Assembly (NCBI GenBank): GCA_021796225.1
Contig: JAJYOL010000001.1
Location: forward strand, 88,743-152,742
Length of the DNA stretch: 64,000 nt
DNA from: Microcaldota archaeon
GTDB taxonomy: Archaea > Micrarchaeota > Micrarchaeia > Micrarchaeales > CABMGC01
Direction of reading: 5' to 3'
Part shown: piece by piece, positions 1 to 8,625 of the stretch
Numbering within the stretch: the first letter of the stretch is position 1
Layout of the letters: each line of letters begins with the position of its first letter
Notes under the pieces: generated by a model
Databases searched by the model: none
Told to the model about the DNA's origin: nothing
Seen by the model: the letters and a program-made list of their open reading frames with translations, nothing else
Position numbers and translations under genes: made by a program

Positions 1-1019
1 AATTCGTAGGCAGTCCGAACGCGATATCGGCCGCAAAGAAACAACTGCGTGACAACATAGATACCTACGATACGGATTATTTCCTGAACATAATACTGCT
101 GATGCCACGCATGCTTTTGAGAAAGGGAAAGGGCGTGCAGGCCGTTCACATAAACATAACCGAGAGGGATCCGCTTACCAATCTGTATTTCATGCGCGAC
201 CAGCAGGCCGTCACCGACAAAGGCATATTTCTCTCACGCATGTCAAAGCCGCAAAGGAGGCACGAGCCTGCGTACACGAAGTTGCTCTGGTCGATGATGA
301 AGCTTCCCATAGCTCACGAAACAAAGGATCCGGGAACGTTTGAAGGCGGCGATTTCATACCGATGGGAAAATTTGCGCTTGTAGGGCAGGGTGACAGGAC
401 AAACAAGGACGGTGTGAATCAGATGCTGAAGCACGGCTTGTCATTCAAGGAAGTGGGAGTGGTGCATCAGCCAAATCATCCGCTCATACCGAGCAACGAA
501 CCCGATCCGATGATCGACATGCACCTCGATACCTACTTCAACGTTGCCGGAGACGATACTGTAATTGGCTCGGAAGCTTTGTTCAAAAGGGCGAAAGTCG
601 ACGTTTACTTCAAAGACGGGAAGATTTACCGCAAGAGCAAGGAGAATACGAACCTGTTCGACTACATGAAGAACAAGGGCTTCAACATGATAAATCTCTC
701 GACATTGGAGCAGATGTCCTATTCCTCAAATTTCCTGTGCATAAAGAATCACACGATACTCGCGGTGCAGAGCAGCGTCATAATCGGAAAGGTGTTGAAA
801 AATCTGGAGCTTAAAGCAAATGCCGACAGAAAACGTTATGGCGCACTATTCGCTCAGGCAAAGAAGGATTATGAACGGTTTTCCAGAACCGGGAAGGTAT
901 TTCCGCACAGGAGCGAGCTGCGCGACAACGGCATAGACTACTATGCCGTCGATTTGAAGAACATAACCGGAGGGTACGGCGGTGCGCACTGCATGACTGC
1001 CGCAATATCACGGGAATGA
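1..1019 (+). CDS. arcA: Arginine deiminase (5' partial)
   Basis: The reading frame is open to the left edge, so the N-terminus is missing; about 339 residues are visible and the family runs to about 400. Arginine deiminase hydrolyses arginine to citrulline and ammonia, the first step of the arginine dihydrolase pathway. Visible family motifs in order are FMRDQQ, FEGGD, HLDT and, near the C-terminus, GGYGGAHC with the nucleophilic cysteine. No ornithine transcarbamylase or carbamate kinase gene lies downstream, so the rest of the pathway must be elsewhere or absent. A related guanidino-modifying enzyme is possible but the motif set favours ArcA. Confidence 0.85.
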   Translation, partial: FVGSPNAISAAKKQLRDNIDTYDTDYFLNIILLMPRMLLRKGKGVQAVHINITERDPLTNLYFMRDQQAVTDKGIFLSRMSKPQRRHEPAYTKLLWSMMKLPIAHETKDPGTFEGGDFIPMGKFALVGQGDRTNKDGVNQMLKHGLSFKEVGVVHQPNHPLIPSNEPDPMIDMHLDTYFNVAGDDTVIGSEALFKRAKVDVYFKDGKIYRKSKENTNLFDYMKNKGFNMINLSTLEQMSYSSNFLCIKNHTILAVQSSVIIGKVLKNLELKANADRKRYGALFAQAKKDYERFSRTGKVFPHRSELRDNGIDYYAVDLKNITGGYGGAHCMTAAISRE

Positions 1020-1105
1020 ACCGTTTTTCAGCCTTTTTAAAGCTATCTATTCCGTTTCGTCTTTTGACTTACATTAAAACGTTGTTTAAGAACGGAATGA
1101 GCTGA

Positions 1106-2512
1106 ATGTTACTACCTGTTAATGTGGTATTAATGCAGAAATTGTCAAACACACAGCGTAAAGCGATGAATTTGTTATTGGAAGGAAAGCTGAAGCCGCA
1201 CGCGATAGCCAAGGAATTGAACATGTCGGAACTGAGCGCCGTGCGTATCAGGCGTGCATATTTGGAAGAGAAATACGACCTTTCACTCAGCGGAATATTG
1301 CCTGTAAATGGCATGGATTACACTGAAGCTGCAAAGCGCGGTCTTACCGCTTCAATAGGACACATGGGTGGAGGCCCTCTCGTAAGTTTCTTCGAAGCAA
1401 GGAATATGATAAGAGATGCAGATCCCGACGTCAATAAAGAAAGGCCATTTTTCTTCGCAACTACTGAAGGATTCATGGGTCCGGGATTAATGCGCGGAGT
1501 GTCCGCGGTTGAAAAGAGCGGCGGAGCAAAAGTCGAAATAATCGACGATAAGATGACCAGAAGCGTCGGCATAGTGACTCCTCATACAAAAGAAATAGAA
1601 GAATTTGTAAACAGCCCTGAAGGTTTTGCATTCTTGAGAAACGTTTACAACAAGACATCAAGTCACAGCGATCTCAGATCAGTTGATGTATATACTGCTG
1701 ATGACGGTATGGCCATAGCGCTTGTCTTTGCTGCACCTACTGGTGCTGCAATGGGCATGAATATGCTGACTGAAGGTGCAAATGCCGCGGTCAAAGCCCT
1801 GATTTCCGAAGTAATAATTCCAAAGCTCAACAAAATGGGGAAAAGAACACCTACCGGCGATCTGTTCGGTGCGGACGACTTTGGCATCATAGCCAGCGGG
1901 AATCTTTGTACTGATAAGAAAGTATCAAGGGTAAATACCGAACGCGGAAGGGGGCTCACACTTAGAATATCAACAACCATCCCGGAAACTGTCGCAATTG
2001 GCGTATTGAAAGCAACTCCACAAGGAATGGCAAACGTTGGCAAATACAAGAACGGGGTATTTTCAACAATCGGCGGAGTCATGGGAAGAAATTCCGCTAT
2101 AGCGAATCCCGTTTCAGCATTCTTCCTCGCATACGGGCAGGATGCCGCACAGGTTGTCGGCCCTTCCGCAGGAGACGTTCAGGTAACGATTAACAATGGA
2201 AATAAATCGCTTGAAGTGGTTGTAGACATTCCAGTACTCGAAGTGGCAACCATCGGCGGAGGAACGTTCCTGCCTCTTCCACGCGCGCTTCTTACCGCTA
2301 CCGGCGTATACGGACTCGGAGATCATACAGGAATATCGAAACGCTTATTTGGGAGCTATCTCGGTGCAATAATTCTCGGATACGAGGTAAACGCACTGGC
2401 CGCTTTAAGCACGGACCACCTCACATCGGCTCACAGAAACGCGCTCGAGGCAAACAGGAGCACAAGTGCGGCAACAAACATGTCAGTTCCTTTGATAAAC
2501 GCAAAAAGATAG
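1106..2512 (+). CDS. hmgA: HMG-CoA reductase, class I-like, divergent N-domain
   Basis: Reduces HMG-CoA to mevalonate with NAD(P)H, the committed step of archaeal isoprenoid lipid synthesis. Catalytic signatures are present: ATTEG with the glutamate, GNLCTDKK with the lysine, MGMNML, ATIGGGT, and a C-terminal HLTSAHRN...NRS segment carrying the catalytic histidine. The N-terminal stretch AVRIRRAYLEEK matches the start of class I enzymes, but the usual ENVIGxxxxP segment is replaced by a GLTASIGHMGGGPL-like sequence. The start is uncertain: ATG at 1106 or the in-frame ATG at 1133 (MQKLSNT). AT-rich TATA-like stretches lie at about 1073-1092. Confidence 0.85.
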   Translation: MLLPVNVVLMQKLSNTQRKAMNLLLEGKLKPHAIAKELNMSELSAVRIRRAYLEEKYDLSLSGILPVNGMDYTEAAKRGLTASIGHMGGGPLVSFFEARNMIRDADPDVNKERPFFFATTEGFMGPGLMRGVSAVEKSGGAKVEIIDDKMTRSVGIVTPHTKEIEEFVNSPEGFAFLRNVYNKTSSHSDLRSVDVYTADDGMAIALVFAAPTGAAMGMNMLTEGANAAVKALISEVIIPKLNKMGKRTPTGDLFGADDFGIIASGNLCTDKKVSRVNTERGRGLTLRISTTIPETVAIGVLKATPQGMANVGKYKNGVFSTIGGVMGRNSAIANPVSAFFLAYGQDAAQVVGPSAGDVQVTINNGNKSLEVVVDIPVLEVATIGGGTFLPLPRALLTATGVYGLGDHTGISKRLFGSYLGAIILGYEVNALAALSTDHLTSAHRNALEANRSTSAATNMSVPLINAKR

Positions 2513-2548
2513 TGGAAACCAGCGCCCGTATTCCGCTTCATTCCAATA

Positions 2549-2601
2549 CTTTGCATGAATGCAAAGGAAGCCCACACCGTTTACGGGTGGGAGGATGTCA
2601 C
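2549..2601 (+). mobile_element. Solo IS200/IS605-type right end (TnpB RNA scaffold-like)
   Basis: Two hairpins sit just after hmgA. The first has stem CTTTGC/GCAAAG (2549-2566). The second has CCCAC-A-CCG paired with CGGGTGGG around a TTTA loop (2571-2591) and is followed by AGGATGTCAC. The GTGGGAGGATGTCAC tail with its preceding CCCAC arm resembles right ends of IS200/IS605 (IS1341-type) elements, where the end is also the omega RNA scaffold of TnpB. No tnpA or tnpB is present; only 36 nt separate it from hmgA. A plain terminator hairpin is the alternative, but the AGGATGTCAC tail argues against it. Confidence 0.55.
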
Positions 2602-2677
2602 GAAGAGAACGATTAGGTCACCATGTTTCAGGGAAGTATTTTAAATCGGTGTGTCCTATTTTTTTCGGAGGATTTTC

Positions 2678-4240
2678 ATGAAGATAACACACATAGGTTT
2701 GGGTATAGTCATACTCATATTGGTAGGCGCATTCATAGTGTACAATTACAACGCGCCGCACGGCACATACACCGCACCAACGGGCAGCCAGGCAAATCTG
2801 GTTCCAATACAGCTTACGGATCCTCCTCAGGTGCCTGCCGGAACTACCTCTTTGATAATAGATTATTCTTCATTGCAGGTACGCACGTCGGGTTCTGCAA
2901 ACACCTCCTCCGTATGGACAAGCTCAAATACGAGCGGATCCGTAGACTTGCTTTCCCTGTTGAACTATTCTGAAACGATAGGCACGGTATCGCTCCCTGC
3001 AAATGCGGTAATACGCGCTGTAAAGTTTAACATAACTTCTGCAAGCATAACGATAAACGGCACGACTTACGGCGTTACCGTACCCGGCAATACCGTAATA
3101 CAGTCGCAATTGAATCTTCCAAGCAATACTCTCGGCACAAATCAGAGTTCATTGCTTCTTTCTCTCTCGCCTACGGTTGTAAGCATACTGACTCCGAATT
3201 CGACTATCTTCGTTCTGGTCCCTTCGCTTAATGCAGTGGTGGTACCTCGCGGCGCGTCAAATTCGATAACCGTAAGAGGATACAGGGAAAAGCTCAATTC
3301 AAGGACAAATGAGAGCATCGATTCGTCAAGGCCAAACCTTACGATAGTAAGTGCAAGCCTCGTGACTTCCGCCGGCAATTCGACAGAGATAACCGTTACG
3401 GTAAAGGACGATTCAAACAGGAGCGTGGTTCTGAAGCACATGTCCATATCTGGAAAACTGTCAACGCAATTGAACAATTCCATGGTGTACATGAACACGG
3501 AACGCGTTCAATCTGATCTTCTTGAAAGGCTTGCCGCAGTACCTAACTGCACAAATCTTTCAATTGAGAATACGAACATATCGTCGGACATTTCAAGCAG
3601 GGCCAATCTTCCGATGATTCCTGCACAGATAGGTGCGAGACTGGATGGAAACGGCGAGGCTTTTAACAACAGCACTGCAGGCAAAATATACAACGGATTT
3701 TCAAAGACCGTATCCAACGATTTGGGCGACAACGGAAAGAATTTCACACCAGGTGCGATAGTCAACGGGATAGGCGCAAACATATCGAACACGCTTTCAG
3801 GCAAAGGAATAAACCCAATATTCCAGACACGCGGTGAATTCGAAGACATTAACACATCGCTGTTGCATAGTTTCGGACTCGGCGTTAACAACAGCGTATG
3901 CACTCCAAACGGCATTCTTGCATTCAGGAACAGGCTCAATGTGAGCATAACGAACATCGCTTCGAAAATGAAGACCGAACAGGAAAGATACGGCTTGATC
4001 ACGCTGTTTATTGGTTCCAACGGTTCTGTATACGTTCCTTCAACGATAAACGATTCCGAGAACTATACGCATATAGGATACACGATACCTGCCAATGGCA
4101 CTGCGACGTTCACGTTCAACGGAACGTTGCGCCTCGGAGAGAGCGGGATATCCATGCATCTCCTTTCAGGTTCTGACTATCGTATAACACTGTTCGGAGA
4201 AGACGGCGCATATGCGGCAACGAATGTTACCGCAGGCTGA
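2678..4240 (+). CDS. Membrane-anchored Ser/Thr/Asn-rich surface protein
   Basis: About 520 residues. The ATG at 2678 is preceded by a good Shine-Dalgarno, CGGAGG; an upstream in-frame GTG at 2651 is less likely. Residues about 5-25 form one hydrophobic signal/anchor segment, and the rest is a long extracytoplasmic region rich in Ser, Thr and Asn with many N-x-S/T sequons, as in archaeal S-layer or adhesin-type proteins. No enzymatic motif was recognised and there is no C-terminal membrane segment. It sits alone between hmgA and the convergent ribL. Function unknown. Confidence 0.75.
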   Translation: MKITHIGLGIVILILVGAFIVYNYNAPHGTYTAPTGSQANLVPIQLTDPPQVPAGTTSLIIDYSSLQVRTSGSANTSSVWTSSNTSGSVDLLSLLNYSETIGTVSLPANAVIRAVKFNITSASITINGTTYGVTVPGNTVIQSQLNLPSNTLGTNQSSLLLSLSPTVVSILTPNSTIFVLVPSLNAVVVPRGASNSITVRGYREKLNSRTNESIDSSRPNLTIVSASLVTSAGNSTEITVTVKDDSNRSVVLKHMSISGKLSTQLNNSMVYMNTERVQSDLLERLAAVPNCTNLSIENTNISSDISSRANLPMIPAQIGARLDGNGEAFNNSTAGKIYNGFSKTVSNDLGDNGKNFTPGAIVNGIGANISNTLSGKGINPIFQTRGEFEDINTSLLHSFGLGVNNSVCTPNGILAFRNRLNVSITNIASKMKTEQERYGLITLFIGSNGSVYVPSTINDSENYTHIGYTIPANGTATFTFNGTLRLGESGISMHLLSGSDYRITLFGEDGAYAATNVTAG

Positions 4241-4286
4241 ATGGAAATAAAACATTCGCGTGCGGCGCGTTAAACGCCGTATGCAA

Positions 4287-4724
4287 TCAGTTCCCCGTTG
4301 CGAGTTTCTTCTTTATCGAAGAGCTTTTGTAGATGCGGGGATTTGCCTTCCTTTTTATTCTTATTACTTTGGCAGCAATGCCTTTGCCGTGCAGCCATTC
4401 GGAAAGCATTTTCGCATTTGCTTCCTGGTCGTAGCCCAGTGCGATCACGTTCGGCCTGTACTTTTTAATCACGTCGAAGCGCGCTTCCCTGTCTGTAATC
4501 CTGTTGCCCAGCACTGCAAGATCCACCATTTTCAATGAGGATATAAGCTTAAGGCGATCCTTTTCATTGAAAAGAGGCTGCTTGCCCTTCATAAGCTCTA
4601 TGCTGCTGTCCCTCGCCACCACTACCACGAGCCTGCTCCCGAGCTTCTTCGCTTCGCTTAAGTAAAGAAGATGCCCTGGGTGCAAAATGTCGAAAGAACC
4701 GAATGCGAGTACCGTGCCTTCCAT
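4287..4724 (-). CDS. ribL: FAD synthase (archaeal RibL-type nucleotidyltransferase)
   Basis: Transfers AMP from ATP (CTP in some relatives) to FMN, giving FAD. The 145-residue protein has the cytidylyltransferase-fold signature GSFDILHPGH near residues 8-17 and a second conserved KSSSIKKKL segment near the C-terminus, matching the (S/T)SxIK nucleotide-binding element. Length agrees with archaeal RibL. It is divergent from the ribosomal operon and convergent with the surface protein gene. Related glycerol-3-phosphate cytidylyltransferases share the fold, so substrate is assigned by resemblance to archaeal RibL. Confidence 0.8.
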   Translation of the reverse strand: MEGTVLAFGSFDILHPGHLLYLSEAKKLGSRLVVVVARDSSIELMKGKQPLFNEKDRLKLISSLKMVDLAVLGNRITDREARFDVIKKYRPNVIALGYDQEANAKMLSEWLHGKGIAAKVIRIKRKANPRIYKSSSIKKKLATGN

Positions 4725-4849
4725 ATTCCTACCGTATGGATAAAGCTTGCGGGCGAGGGTTTATAAATATGTAAACCGATACTTAGTATAGGCATTGCTT
4801 ACCTGTTCCGGCATTCGGATTCCGGAAGAATGAGCTATACAAGCGAAAG

Positions 4850-4878
4850 AATTAAATATACAAATAGCTATAAAAATC
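4850..4878 (+). promoter_or_regulatory. Probable promoter of the ribosomal operon
   Basis: Two TATA-like stretches, TTAAATATA at about 4852-4860 and CTATAAAAAT at about 4869-4878, lie 20-45 nt before the Rpp29 start at 4898. Either could direct transcription of the thirteen-gene operon; the second would give an almost leaderless mRNA. Confidence 0.5.
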
Positions 4879-4897
4879 TCTGTCGTAGAACATTATC

Positions 4898-5191
4898 ATG
4901 GTTTACGACAATAAGAATATAGTGCTTAATGAATTAATCGGTCTGAAGGTCAAGGTTCTTCGATCCCTGGACAAAAAGCAGTCGGGAATCAAGGGCGTAG
5001 TCGTTGACGAAACAAAGAACACCCTTCTGATAGAAACAGAGAATGGCAGGAAGAGAGTTGTAAAGAAGATCTCCGTTTTCAGGTTTTATCCTGGCAGGAA
5101 ATCCTACAGGGTTGACGGAAACGAGATAAACTTTCGCCCCCAGGATCGGATCGAGAAGGCCATTAAGTTTTACAGGATAAGAAAAAAATAG
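4898..5191 (+). CDS. rnp1: RNase P protein component 1 (Rpp29/Pop4)
   Basis: Protein subunit of archaeal RNase P, which removes tRNA 5' leaders. The 97-residue sequence has the Rpp29 beta-barrel pattern: LIGLKVKVLRSLDKKQSGIKGVVVDETKNTLLIE near the N-terminus, then a basic FRFYPG segment and a final IRKK tail. It is the first gene of the operon and precedes rps17 by 11 nt. In many archaea it follows L29; here L29, S3, L22 and others are absent upstream, so the operon begins at rnp1. Confidence 0.92.
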   Translation: MVYDNKNIVLNELIGLKVKVLRSLDKKQSGIKGVVVDETKNTLLIETENGRKRVVKKISVFRFYPGRKSYRVDGNEINFRPQDRIEKAIKFYRIRKK

Positions 5192-5202
5192 ATGTTGATG
5201 GT

Positions 5203-5487
5203 ATGGAATGCAATGACAACAGATGCCCTGTGCACCACGGAATAAATCCCAGAGGCATACAGCTTACGGGGATAGTGGTCAGCGACAAGGCCAAGAAGAC
5301 CGTCATAATTGAAATGGATTCCGCAAGCTACATGTACAAGTACGAACGTTACCTCAGAAAGAGATCAAGGGTTCCCGCTCACAATCCGGATTGCATAAAC
5401 GCAAAGACGGGAAACGTCGTAAACATTGCGGAAACCAGGAGGCTCAGCAAGACAAAATCCTTCGTCGTTACTGGAATAATAAAATGA
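5203..5487 (+). CDS. rps17: 30S ribosomal protein S17
   Basis: Small-subunit 16S rRNA-binding protein of the OB fold. The 94-residue sequence has the core LTGIVVSDKAKKTVIIE followed by YERYLRKRSRVPAHNPD, typical of archaeal S17. N-terminal Cys/His residues (MECNDNRCPVHHG) match the archaeal S17 extension. Located between rnp1 and rpl14 as in the standard archaeal order. Confidence 0.95.
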   Translation: MECNDNRCPVHHGINPRGIQLTGIVVSDKAKKTVIIEMDSASYMYKYERYLRKRSRVPAHNPDCINAKTGNVVNIAETRRLSKTKSFVVTGIIK

Positions 5488-5500
5488 TTGGTTGTTGATT

Positions 5501-5905
5501 ATGGTAAAAGGAGTATCCTCAAAGATAACAAAGACTCTCGTTCCCGGATCCGTATTCGTTTCCGCGGACAACAGCGGGGCATACATGTACAAGATGATAC
5601 ACATAATAGGTAAGACGGGAGGAAAGCACGGAAGGCTTTCTGCAGCAGGCGTCGGGGATACCGTATCGGCAAGCGTGATAAAGGGAAATGCCACTTATCT
5701 GAAGAAACCCGTTCGGGTCATCATAATAAGGCAGAAGGCTCTCATAAGAAGGGCAAACGGAATGCGTGTAAGATTTGAAGACAATGCCGGAATGATGGTC
5801 AGCGATGAAAATCTGCCGATCGGAACCGAAGTAAAGGGTGCAATGGCTCGCGAAGTAGTCGAAAGATTTGTCAAGGTCGCGGGAATAGCATCAAGGATAA
5901 TATAG
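5501..5905 (+). CDS. rpl14: 50S ribosomal protein L14
   Basis: Large-subunit protein at the subunit interface. The L14 signature region SVFVSADNSGAYMYK and the later GMRVRFEDNAG are present in a 134-residue protein. Start chosen at ATG 5501 (MVKGVSS); the frame reaches a TTG at 5492 but the ATG is better placed, 13 nt after the rps17 stop and directly after a TTGATT tract. Confidence 0.95.
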   Translation: MVKGVSSKITKTLVPGSVFVSADNSGAYMYKMIHIIGKTGGKHGRLSAAGVGDTVSASVIKGNATYLKKPVRVIIIRQKALIRRANGMRVRFEDNAGMMVSDENLPIGTEVKGAMAREVVERFVKVAGIASRII

Positions 5906-5914
5906 TTGATATTT

Positions 5915-6298
5915 ATGATAGAAAGCAGCCAGCCAAGAAAGGAAAGGAAGTACCGCTTCACGGCACCGATGCACGCAAGGCAGAAGTTCGTGCACGCTCA
6001 CGTGTCAAAGGAACTCGCAACGAAGCTTGGGATAAAGTCAAGAAGCCTGAGCATGCGCAAGGGCGATACCGTAAAGGTATTCGCGGGAAGCCAAAAAGGA
6101 AAGACGGGAAAAGTATCAGAAGTCAACCTCAAGACGGGCCGCGTGTTCATAGACGGAATAACGAGAAAGAACGCGAAGGGCAAGGAACTTCCTGTACCTG
6201 TATATTCATCAAATCTTTATCTTACGGATCTCGACTTGTCCGACAAGCTGAGAAACAGCAAGATAGAGAGCCTCAAGACTAAGAAGACGGTGGCATAA
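5915..6298 (+). CDS. rpl24: 50S ribosomal protein L24
   Basis: Assembly-initiating large-subunit protein with a KOW motif. The 127-residue sequence contains the KOW segment RKGDTVKVFAGSQKGKTGKV and the archaeal/eukaryotic N-terminal region PRKERKYRFTAPMHARQKFV. ATG at 5915 is preferred over TTG 5906. Its TAA stop overlaps the rps4e ATG by one base. Confidence 0.95.
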   Translation: MIESSQPRKERKYRFTAPMHARQKFVHAHVSKELATKLGIKSRSLSMRKGDTVKVFAGSQKGKTGKVSEVNLKTGRVFIDGITRKNAKGKELPVPVYSSNLYLTDLDLSDKLRNSKIESLKTKKTVA

Positions 6299-6978
6299 TG
6301 TCAAGAAAGGGAAATAGTAGACACATAAACAGATTCGCGGCAAGCAGATACCTGAAGGTCAACAGGAAGGTATCAAAGTACATAGCAAAGCCTACGGCAG
6401 GAAGATATCCGTTGGAGAACAGCATCGCGCTTATAACGTTGCTGAGGGAAAAACTCGGAATCGCGGCAAATTCCGCCGAGGCAAGATACATAGTAAAGAA
6501 TGGAAACGTCTCGATAAACGGGAAGACCATACGCAACGAACGCTATCCTGTGGGATTCGGCGATACGCTTACGCTTTCAAAATCGGGCAAATCATACAAG
6601 GTTGACGTTGCAAAGAAGAGCATCGTATCCCTTCAGGAGATAAAATCCGAGACGAAGGAACGCACGCTTAAGGTAATAGGAAAATATGTCGGTGCAAAGA
6701 ACACCATGATGCTTCGCCTTTACGACGGTTCAGTAATCAAGGGAAAGAATGACATAAAGGTAAACGATTCAGTCGTAGTAAACGGCAATTCCATAAAGTC
6801 CGTAATAAAGATGCAGAAGGGCGCAAAATGCTATGTGGTAAAGGGCGCGCACGCATCGGAGAACGGAAAGATACTTGAGATAATAAGCGGAACCGCGACA
6901 AGGAATCCGATAGTGCATGTTGAAGGCACGACGAAATTCAGGACGCTTCTTGACAATATAATGGTAACGGGAGAATGA
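6298..6978 (+). CDS. rps4e: 30S ribosomal protein S4e
   Basis: Archaeal/eukaryotic-specific small-subunit protein. Order of elements: basic N-terminus with SRHINRFAASRYL, an S4-like RNA-binding region (ARYIVKNGNVSINGKTIRNE, about residues 60-80), then the S4e central and KOW-like domains. Length 226 residues is normal. The start shares one base with the rpl24 stop (TAATG), so translation is probably coupled. Confidence 0.95.
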   Translation: MSRKGNSRHINRFAASRYLKVNRKVSKYIAKPTAGRYPLENSIALITLLREKLGIAANSAEARYIVKNGNVSINGKTIRNERYPVGFGDTLTLSKSGKSYKVDVAKKSIVSLQEIKSETKERTLKVIGKYVGAKNTMMLRLYDGSVIKGKNDIKVNDSVVVNGNSIKSVIKMQKGAKCYVVKGAHASENGKILEIISGTATRNPIVHVEGTTKFRTLLDNIMVTGE

Positions 6979-7535
6979 TTATGGCAGATTCACAGCAGAA
7001 TGACAAAAAGGCAACGTCGCCTATGCGCGAGATTCGCCTGGACAAGGTAGTTGTCAACATAGGTCTCGGCGACAACGAAAACCTTTACACGAATGCAAAG
7101 ACGCTGCTCAAGAAACTTACAGGAAAGGAAGCGGTGCCTACCCGTTCAAAGAGGAGGGAACCGGAACTTAAAATAAGAAAGGGACAGGTAATAGGCGTCA
7201 TGGTAACGCTCCGCGGCAAGGACGCACAGAGCTTCCTCGGAAGGGCGCTCGATGCGAACAACAACACAGTTCCGGAAGGCGCGGTTGCAAACAACTCGCT
7301 CAATTTCGGAATTCACGAATATATTTATTTCTCCGGAGTGAAATATGATCCTAAAATAGGGATGCTTGGCATGAACGTCAATGCCTCTTTCGGAAGAAAG
7401 GGCAAGCGCGTCGAGCTTAGGAAGATAAAGGCCGGTTCGATAGACCTCAAGCACAGGAACATAGGCCCTGAGGATCTGCGCAGCTTCGTCTCGGAGAAAT
7501 TCTCAGTCAAGTTTGCGGCAAAAGAAGGTGCATAA
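6975..7535 (+). CDS. rpl5: 50S ribosomal protein L5
   Basis: 5S rRNA-associated large-subunit protein. Core segments MREIRLDKVVVNIGLGD and the C-terminal NFGIHEYIYFSGVKYDP match L5. Two starts are possible: ATG 6975, overlapping the rps4e TGA as ATGA, or ATG 6981 (MADSQQ), which sits in a TGATTATG junction also seen before rpl32e. The protein is about 184-186 residues. Confidence 0.94.
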   Translation: MIMADSQQNDKKATSPMREIRLDKVVVNIGLGDNENLYTNAKTLLKKLTGKEAVPTRSKRREPELKIRKGQVIGVMVTLRGKDAQSFLGRALDANNNTVPEGAVANNSLNFGIHEYIYFSGVKYDPKIGMLGMNVNASFGRKGKRVELRKIKAGSIDLKHRNIGPEDLRSFVSEKFSVKFAAKEGA

Positions 7536-7539
7536 TTAC

Positions 7540-7698
7540 ATGAAGATGAAATACGAGCTCAAGTATCGCGGAAAGAACCAGAGAAAGTGCAGAATGTGCG
7601 GCACGTCAAGAAGCTTAATCCGCTCTTACAACCTGTACGTATGCAGAAGATGCTTCCGCGAGGTCGCACAGAGCATCGGTTTTGAGAAATACAGATGA
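7540..7698 (+). CDS. rps14: 30S ribosomal protein S14, zinc-binding type
   Basis: A 52-residue small-subunit protein. The zinc ribbon is intact: CRMCGTS and CRRCFRE provide CxxC...CxxC, followed by the conserved FREVAQSIGFEKYR tail. ATG 7540 is chosen because upstream sequence in this frame overlaps rpl5 and is not S14-like. Standard position between L5 and S8. Confidence 0.95.
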   Translation: MKMKYELKYRGKNQRKCRMCGTSRSLIRSYNLYVCRRCFREVAQSIGFEKYR

Positions 7699-7702
7699 TA
7701 TT

Positions 7703-8086
7703 ATGGTAGATGTTCTAGCTGATACGATAAACAAGATAAAGGTCTACGAGTCAAGAGGATTGTACGAGTGCTATGCTCCTTCGACAAAACTGATACGTTC
7801 GGTTCTCGAAGTGATGAAGGCAAACAACTACATCGGCGGATTCGAAGAGGTAAAGGAAGGAAAGTTCACGAAGCTCAAGATAACGCTTTCAAAGAAGATA
7901 AACGACATAGGGGTCATCAAGCCCAGGTCTTCTGTAAAGCTTGGCAATTACCAGAAGTACGAGGAGCGTTACATACCGAGCCTCAATTTCGGAATACTGA
8001 TACTCGCGACATCTGACGGTGTGATGACGAACAAGGAAGCGAAGCAGAAGAACATCGGGGGCAGGCTTCTGGCATATGTATACTAA
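7703..8086 (+). CDS. rps8: 30S ribosomal protein S8
   Basis: Small-subunit central-domain assembly protein, 127 residues. It shows the N-terminal VDVLADTINKIKVYE segment, the central KPRSSVKL and the C-terminal GILILATSDGVMTNKEA. ATG 7703 lies 4 nt after the rps14 stop, again in a TGATATTATG junction; the frame upstream overlaps rps14. Confidence 0.95.
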   Translation: MVDVLADTINKIKVYESRGLYECYAPSTKLIRSVLEVMKANNYIGGFEEVKEGKFTKLKITLSKKINDIGVIKPRSSVKLGNYQKYEERYIPSLNFGILILATSDGVMTNKEAKQKNIGGRLLAYVY

Positions 8087-8098
8087 ACGGAGATATTC

Positions 8099-8623
8099 AT
8101 GAAGGAACTGGAGATTAAAAACGGAGCCACTGTCGCCGTGGAGAACGGCATAGTGACGATAAAGGGCAAGCACGGCTCCACTACGAAGAAGTTGGACCCG
8201 AGGCTCGTTTCCGTAAAGGTTGACGGCAGCAAGGTCATCGTATCCGCTGCTGGAAACAAGAAGCTCCAGAAGAAGGCCGCTCTTGCGGAGATGGCATTCT
8301 CAACGGAGATACGCGACGCCATACAAAGCGTAACCGAAGGCATAGAAAGAAAAATGACGGTCGTATTTGCACACTTCCCGATGTCCATATCCGTAACTGG
8401 AAAGGACGTCGTAATCAAGAACATATTCGGCGAGAAAGTGCCTCGCATTGCAAGGATAGTCGGCGATTCAAAAGTTCAGATAAAGGGACAGGACGTCACC
8501 GTCACCGGGGCAGACAAGTACGATGTTGGCCAGACCATGGCAAACATAAGAATCGCATGCAAGGCCCGCGGACAGGACAGCAGAGTATTCCAGGATGGCA
8601 TATATCCTGCACATGAGGAATGA
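8099..8623 (+). CDS. rpl6: 50S ribosomal protein L6
   Basis: Large-subunit protein near the factor-binding site, 174 residues with two repeated L6 domains. The first holds VENGIVTIKGKHGS; the second holds SVTGKDVVIKNIFGEK and the C-terminal RVFQDGIYPAHEE signature. Spacing of 12 nt from rps8. Confidence 0.95.
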   Translation: MKELEIKNGATVAVENGIVTIKGKHGSTTKKLDPRLVSVKVDGSKVIVSAAGNKKLQKKAALAEMAFSTEIRDAIQSVTEGIERKMTVVFAHFPMSISVTGKDVVIKNIFGEKVPRIARIVGDSKVQIKGQDVTVTGADKYDVGQTMANIRIACKARGQDSRVFQDGIYPAHEE

Positions 8624-8625
8624 TT

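Noticed and set aside
4263..4280. CGGCG/CGCCG hairpin between convergent genes as a terminator
   Set aside because: Only five pairs and no T-run on either side; too weak to list.
5365..5961. Minus-strand frames opposite the ribosomal genes
   Set aside because: They mirror the codon pattern of L14, L24 and others and have no start signals or family features.
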